Assembly: GCA_937938065.1 (NCBI GenBank)
Contig: CALDBH010000049.1
Location: forward strand, 1-5,905
Source of the DNA: an uncultured Sulfurovum sp.
GTDB lineage: Bacteria; Campylobacterota; Campylobacteria; Campylobacterales; Sulfurovaceae
DNA length: 5,905 bases
Direction of reading: 5' to 3'
A model generated the notes under the pieces. It did not search any database. It was given only the letters and a program-made list of their open reading frames with translations, and was not told the origin of the DNA. Numbering within the stretch: position 1 is the stretch's first letter; each line of letters opens with the position of its first letter. A program made the translations under genes and the position numbers. Of this stretch, positions 1 to 5,905 are shown piece by piece.

Positions 1-953
1 TTAACATTTTTATCCCAAGATATCTCAGATACATGAAGGAATGCTTCAAGATCTTCACCAAGATCAACAAATACACCATAAGGTTCAATGTTAGAAACTG
101 TAGCAGTTACTGTATCACCCACACCGATGATAGAATCAATATCAGCCCAAGGATCAGGATTTGCATCTTTAATAGAGAGAGAAAGGTGTCTTTTCTTTTT
201 ATCGTAGTCTAAAGCGATAACGTTTACTTCATCACCTTCAGAGAAATACTTAGATGGATTCACTGGGCCTTTGTGAGAGATTTGTGAGTAGTGAACAAGA
301 CCGTCCATACCACCAACATCTACAAACATACCATAAGAAGTAATTTTCTTAATTGTACCAACTACCGGCTCTTTCTTTTCAAGAAGCTCAGCAACGATCT
401 CATCTGTTTTAGCTTTATCACGCTCAATAAGTTCTTTTCTAGAAACAACTACTGAACCTTTATCTTTATCTACTTTTACGATAACAGCTTTTACTTTTTT
501 ACCTATAGGATCAACTTTTGAAGAGAGGTAAGAGAGTGTACGTGGCATGAAGAACTCTAAACCATCACAGTCAACAACATAACCACCTTTGTTTGTCTTC
601 GTTACAACACCTTCGATGATATACTCTTGGTCTTCATCATATTCAGCGATAAACTCATTTAATGCTACTCTGCTTAACGCAGCTTTATGAGAAATACGAC
701 CTCTTCCCATATTAACAACATCAATAGTATCACCTACTGCAAATGCAAGATTACCTTCTTCATCTTTTAACTCTTCAAGTGCAATTGTTGCATCTCTACC
801 ACCACCGATGTCGATTACAGCGATCTCATCTTTTTCATCTATCTTAACTACTGTACCTGCAACTAAATCACTTTTTGACTCTGACTTTTTGAACGATTCC
901 TCGAGCATCGCCTCAAAATCTACTTCTTCTATTTCGATATCTTCGAACTTCAT
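1..953 (-). CDS. rpsA: 30S ribosomal protein S1, N-terminal part (runs off left edge)
   Basis: Ribosomal protein S1 binds mRNA on the 30S subunit and helps load structured or weakly led messages. I translated the frame by hand: ATG at 953-951, then 317 codons with no stop to the window edge, so the 3' part is missing (the family usually has about 550 residues and six S1 domains here). S1 (OB-fold) repeats are visible at about residues 29-95 (divergent; contains IDIGGGRDATI), 110-176 (NKGGYVVDCDGLEFFMPRT), 195-262 (TSYGMFVDVGGMDGLVHYSQIS, the canonical RNA-binding type) and 277 onward (EPYGVFVDLGEDLEAFLHVS, cut by the edge). The NPDPW linker before domain 4 is typical of S1. The acidic N-terminus (KFEDIEIEEVDFEAML) fits the 30S-anchoring end. 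AAGGA lies 5 nt upstream of the ATG and fixes the start. It has its own promoter and follows aroA by 167 nt. The TTA at bases 1-3 is out of frame and is not its stop. Confidence 0.96.
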   Translation of the reverse strand, partial: MKFEDIEIEEVDFEAMLEESFKKSESKSDLVAGTVVKIDEKDEIAVIDIGGGRDATIALEELKDEEGNLAFAVGDTIDVVNMGRGRISHKAALSRVALNEFIAEYDEDQEYIIEGVVTKTNKGGYVVDCDGLEFFMPRTLSYLSSKVDPIGKKVKAVIVKVDKDKGSVVVSRKELIERDKAKTDEIVAELLEKKEPVVGTIKKITSYGMFVDVGGMDGLVHYSQISHKGPVNPSKYFSEGDEVNVIALDYDKKKRHLSLSIKDANPDPWADIDSIIGVGDTVTATVSNIEPYGVFVDLGEDLEAFLHVSEISWDKNV

Positions 954-958
954 ACCTA

Positions 959-963
959 TCCTT
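959..963 (-). promoter_or_regulatory. Shine-Dalgarno site of rpsA
   Basis: The minus strand reads AAGGA-TAGGT-ATG, a five-base anti-16S match with 5 nt spacing to the ATG at 953. It is the strongest ribosome-binding site in the window. It supports this start for S1, which cannot rely on translational coupling because aroA ends 167 nt upstream. Confidence 0.8.
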
Positions 964-977
964 ATGTGTGCCTAATT

Positions 978-1013
978 TTGCGTTATTATACCCTTTTAAC
1001 CATAAATATGGCT
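978..1013 (-). promoter_or_regulatory. Probable sigma-70 promoter for rpsA
   Basis: A perfect TATAAT -10 hexamer lies on the minus strand at 990-985, preceded by AAAAGGG. The -35 position at 17-nt spacing (1013-1008) reads AGCCAT, which is not a match to TTGACA. Campylobacterota housekeeping promoters are known to depend on a strong -10 with little -35 conservation, so this is not disqualifying. Transcription would start near 978, giving a leader of about 25 nt before the rpsA ATG. That is too short for a long folded autoregulatory leader like the one described for E. coli rpsA. The promoter is predicted from sequence only. Confidence 0.65.
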
Positions 1014-1034
1014 TATAGCGCAAACGGCTATGAG
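1012..1034. repeat. Inverted repeat upstream of the rpsA -10 box
   Basis: On the plus strand, CTTATAGC and GCTATGAG flank a 7-nt spacer (GCAAACG). Seven of eight positions pair and one is G.T on the plus strand or A.C on the minus strand. No T-run follows on the minus strand, so it is not an intrinsic terminator for aroA. It begins 22 nt upstream of the -10 box and overlaps the -35 position. It could be an operator, a weak mRNA hairpin in read-through transcripts, or chance. Confidence 0.4.
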
Positions 1035-1120
1035 CTGAAACTGACCTTAAGTCGATGACAACTCTTGCCTATGGAACGTGTGATTTTTAAGTTTTTAGCA
1101 GTAAGTTTTCAGTAGTTTTT

Positions 1121-2401
1121 TTAAGAAGAAATACTCTCAAGCACTTCAAAATATGTAGGAAATGTTTTCGCCGTACACTCTGGCTCATTGATGGTAACAG
1201 AGACTGGATCCAGCGCTAAAAGAGAGAAACACATGGCCATTCTATGGTCATCATAGGTGTCAATCGCTGCGTGTTTAAGTACTTTGGGGGCTGTTATTTT
1301 AAGATAATCTTCACCCTCTTCTACCTCTGCACCGACCTTACGAAGTTCTGTTGCCATGGCAAAAAGTCTATCTGTCTCTTTTACCCGCCAGTTATAGATA
1401 TTTCTAAGTGTTGTTGTACCTTCTACAAAAAGTGCTGTAGTGGCTATAGTCATTGCAGCATCAGGAATGTGATTGAAATCCATATCTATGGCATGAAGTT
1501 CACCTCTACTCACCAATACATAATCATCACCCCACTCTACAATTGCACCCATTTTTTCAAGGACATCAACAAATTGAACATCTCCCTGGATACTCTTTTT
1601 ACCTATACCGGTCACTTTAACAGTACCGCCTTTAATTGCAGCAGCAGCTAAAAAATAAGATGCTGAAGAGGCATCACCTTCTACCATAAAAGTCTCTACA
1701 GCTTTATAGTGTTGTCCGCCTTTGATCGTAAAGGTCCGATAATTATCATGCACTACATCTACACCGAATTCTTTCATGATATGCAGGGTGATATCAATGT
1801 AAGGTTTAGAGACAAGCTCCCCGATAATAGAGATGGTCATATCTTCTTTTGCCATAGGAGCTGCAAGTAGTAGTGCCGTTAAAAACTGACTTGAGATAGC
1901 ACCGTCTATCTTCACATTACCACCCGATAGTCCATTGGCTTCTATCAACAGAGGCGGATATCCTTCATTCTCTTGATAACTGATATTTGCTCCTGCTTCT
2001 CGTAAAGCATCTACCAAGTGCCCTATGGGTCTCTCTTTCATTCGAGGTTCACCTGTAAGCAAGTAAGAGCCTGTACCCAGACATAATGCCGCACAAAGTG
2101 GACGCATAGCTGTGCCCGCGTTACCCAGGAAAAGTTCTTCTAGGTTTGCACTATGTATCGCGCCTGCGTTACCGATGACTGCACATTCTGTTTTGTTTTC
2201 TGAGAGGGTATATTTGATACCAAGCTGCTTAAGGGCATTGAGCATATGTCTTGTATCGTCACTCTCTAAAAGATTGGTGATCTTAGTAGTTCCTTGTGCT
2301 AATGCAGCAAGCAGTAAAGCTCTGTTTGAAAGACTTTTAGATCCCGGAAGGTTTACCTCTCCATCTATTTTAGAGATAGGTTTGAGTGTTAACGTATTCA
2401 T
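1121..2401 (-). CDS. aroA: 3-phosphoshikimate 1-carboxyvinyltransferase (EPSP synthase), E. coli-like type
   Basis: Cytoplasmic shikimate-pathway enzyme: shikimate-3-phosphate + phosphoenolpyruvate gives EPSP + phosphate, one step before chorismate synthase. At 426 residues it is full length (E. coli has 427). Two inside-out alpha/beta domains are expected. Visible active-site residues: K22, S23 and R27 in [10 protein letters not shown]94, G96, T97, R100 and P101 in [14 protein letters not shown]124 in [10 protein letters not shown]170, S171 and Q172 in [10 protein letters not shown]314 in [10 protein letters not shown]342 and R345 in WRVKETDR; R387 in DDHRMAM; K412 in CTAKTFP. G96 and P101 are the residues of the glyphosate-sensitive class I enzyme; sensitivity is inferred. 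The start ATG lies in ATGA overlapping the ispH stop, with GAGG 4 nt upstream, so translation is probably coupled to ispH. Similarity to the gammaproteobacterial enzyme as I remember it is unusually high for this genome context (see findings). Confidence 0.98.
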   Translation of the reverse strand: MNTLTLKPISKIDGEVNLPGSKSLSNRALLLAALAQGTTKITNLLESDDTRHMLNALKQLGIKYTLSENKTECAVIGNAGAIHSANLEELFLGNAGTAMRPLCAALCLGTGSYLLTGEPRMKERPIGHLVDALREAGANISYQENEGYPPLLIEANGLSGGNVKIDGAISSQFLTALLLAAPMAKEDMTISIIGELVSKPYIDITLHIMKEFGVDVVHDNYRTFTIKGGQHYKAVETFMVEGDASSASYFLAAAAIKGGTVKVTGIGKKSIQGDVQFVDVLEKMGAIVEWGDDYVLVSRGELHAIDMDFNHIPDAAMTIATTALFVEGTTTLRNIYNWRVKETDRLFAMATELRKVGAEVEEGEDYLKITAPKVLKHAAIDTYDDHRMAMCFSLLALDPVSVTINEPECTAKTFPTYFEVLESISS

Positions 2402-3249
2402 GAAACCTCATCTACTTTCTTCATTTCTTGAATCTTATTGATCACATTCTGTACGATCCAGTCAGGCGTGGACGCTCCCGCCGAAATACCACAAAGATCT
2501 TTACCTTTAAACCAACCGGCTTCAAGCTCTTTTTCATTCTCTATAAGATAACTGTCCTTGCAATCGCGTTCACAGATACTATGTAACTGTTTCGTATTGG
2601 AAGAGTGTTTCCCTCCGATGACGATCATAACATCAGCATCTTTAGCAAGTTCTGATGCTGCATCCTGGTTTTCAAATGTTGCGTTACAGATAGTGTTAAA
2701 TACCCTTATCTCTTTACGTGTTGCCATCAATGCCGTTACGATCTTTGCAAAATCTTCAGGTTTTTTTGTAGTTTGAGAAACGACTGCAACCTTCCCTTTA
2801 AGAGGAAGGGCTTCCAACCCTTCAGGTTCAAGCACGATAAATGCATCCTCCGGATCTTCAGCATAACTCACTACACCTTTGATCTCCGGGTGATCTTTAT
2901 CACCAAAAATAACGATGCTGTAGCCGTCTAGGCTCATCTTTTCTACGATATTTTGTGGGGTTGTTACATAAGGACAGGTTGCATCTATCACTTTATGATC
3001 TTGGCTTTTTAACACAGCCAATTCATTTTTAGGGATACCATGTGTTCGTATCACCACAGCATCATCTGTTTCTATATCTTCTATACGTTCAGCAAGGCCG
3101 ATGTCGAACCCTGTATTAAGTCTTGCAATCTCATCTTTGTTATGGATCAATGGACCATAGGTCACAGATCCTCTGTGTTCTTCAGCTATTTCAATAGCCC
3201 TCTTTACACCAAAACAAAATCCATAACTAGATGCTAATTGTATTTTCAT
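2398..3249 (-). CDS. ispH: 4-hydroxy-3-methylbut-2-enyl diphosphate reductase
   Basis: Last enzyme of the MEP (non-mevalonate) pathway. This cytoplasmic iron-sulfur enzyme reduces HMBPP to IPP and DMAPP. The 283 residues are a full-length bacterial IspH. The three cluster-binding cysteines are C12 (YGFCFGV), C92 (DATCPYV) and C188 (NTICNAT). Substrate-pocket residues are H36 (GPLIHN), H70 (RTHGIP), H120 and E122 (DHPEIKG), the SQTT motif at 158-161, S216, S217 and N218 (KHSSNTKQL), and S260 (AGASTPDW). E122 corresponds to the catalytic Glu126 of E. coli. The ATG lies 2 nt after the pheT stop with only a weak TGAGA-type ribosome site (GAG 6 nt upstream), so coupling to pheT translation is likely. 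The TGA stop overlaps the aroA ATG. The old name is lytB. Nothing appears missing or truncated. Confidence 0.98.
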   Translation of the reverse strand: MKIQLASSYGFCFGVKRAIEIAEEHRGSVTYGPLIHNKDEIARLNTGFDIGLAERIEDIETDDAVVIRTHGIPKNELAVLKSQDHKVIDATCPYVTTPQNIVEKMSLDGYSIVIFGDKDHPEIKGVVSYAEDPEDAFIVLEPEGLEALPLKGKVAVVSQTTKKPEDFAKIVTALMATRKEIRVFNTICNATFENQDAASELAKDADVMIVIGGKHSSNTKQLHSICERDCKDSYLIENEKELEAGWFKGKDLCGISAGASTPDWIVQNVINKIQEMKKVDEVS

Positions 3250-3251
3250 TT

Positions 3252-5905
<2,654 letters not shown>

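Larger units (their letters stand above)
954..1120. other. aroA-rpsA intergenic region
   Basis: This 167-nt stretch is the only gap above 2 nt in the window. From aroA towards rpsA it contains A-rich imperfect short repeats (units at about 1089-1102, 1103-1113 and 1114-1123, plus-strand core AAGTTTT..CAGT), then an unremarkable stretch, then the inverted repeat at 1012-1034, a small CCAT-ATTT-ATGG dyad (about 1000-1011), the TATAAT box and the rpsA Shine-Dalgarno. I see no GC-rich hairpin with a T-run in either direction, no tRNA-like cloverleaf and no convincing small reading frame. Confidence 0.7.

Noticed and set aside
1..3. TTA at the left edge as a stop codon of rpsA
   Set aside because: The rpsA codons occupy 3-5, 6-8 and so on, so this triplet is out of frame; the S1 domain is also cut in the middle.
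1050..1070. TTGTCA (minus strand, about 1057-1062) as a -35 box
   Set aside because: No acceptable -10 hexamer lies 16-18 nt downstream; the TATAAT at 985-990 is too far away.
1012..1120. Intrinsic terminator after aroA
   Set aside because: The only sizeable hairpin is AT-rich, carries a mismatch on the minus strand, lies about 90 nt after the stop and has no downstream T-run in the direction of transcription.
1244..1651. Plus-strand open frame of 135 codons inside aroA
   Set aside because: It is antisense to a fully conserved enzyme, is Cys/Phe/Tyr-rich with low-complexity composition typical of a shadow frame, and has no convincing ribosome site. The other plus-strand frames within ispH, pheT and pheS were rejected on the same grounds.
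1121..2401. E. coli contamination or chimeric assembly as the source of the E. coli-like aroA
   Set aside because: The protein differs from E. coli at many positions throughout, the base composition resembles the neighbouring genes, and the start is precisely interlocked with ispH, so a resident gene is more likely. Read-level checks would settle it.

Overview
The window is one stretch of a single operon-like gene cluster read entirely from the minus strand. In transcription order, right to left, it holds pheS (C-terminal third, entering from the right edge), pheT, ispH, aroA and rpsA (N-terminal 317 residues, leaving at the left edge). The moderately AT-rich sequence, the [14 protein letters not shown] IspH N-terminus, the PheT type and above all the linkage of pheS-pheT with aroA, ispH and rpsA point to Campylobacterota (Epsilonproteobacteria). 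A free-living Sulfurovum/Sulfurimonas-like organism is my best guess; the genus is inference.

Layout: pheS ends at 5582 and overlaps pheT by 4 nt (ATGA). pheT (3252-5585) is followed after 2 nt by ispH (2398-3249). ispH overlaps aroA by 4 nt (ATGA again). aroA ends at 1121. A 167-nt gap (954-1120) then holds the only sizeable non-coding sequence: a perfect TATAAT box placed to drive rpsA, an inverted repeat just upstream of it, T/A-rich short repeats next to the aroA stop, and a clear Shine-Dalgarno for rpsA. I see no intrinsic terminator after aroA, so rpsA is probably transcribed both from its own promoter and by read-through.

Functionally the cluster joins phenylalanyl-tRNA charging (PheS/PheT), the last step of the MEP isoprenoid pathway (IspH), the sixth step of the shikimate pathway leading to chorismate and so to Phe (AroA), and a translation-initiation ribosomal protein (S1). 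All are housekeeping genes and none looks broken.

There is no sign of an undescribed defence or mobile system. The two most interesting points are evolutionary. First, AroA is strikingly like the gammaproteobacterial (E. coli) enzyme, not the divergent Campylobacter/Helicobacter type, and it sits after ispH instead of before it, which suggests an old gene replacement inside a conserved operon. Second, the B3/B4 (editing) region of PheT has lost most of the residues that proofread Tyr-tRNAPhe in E. coli.
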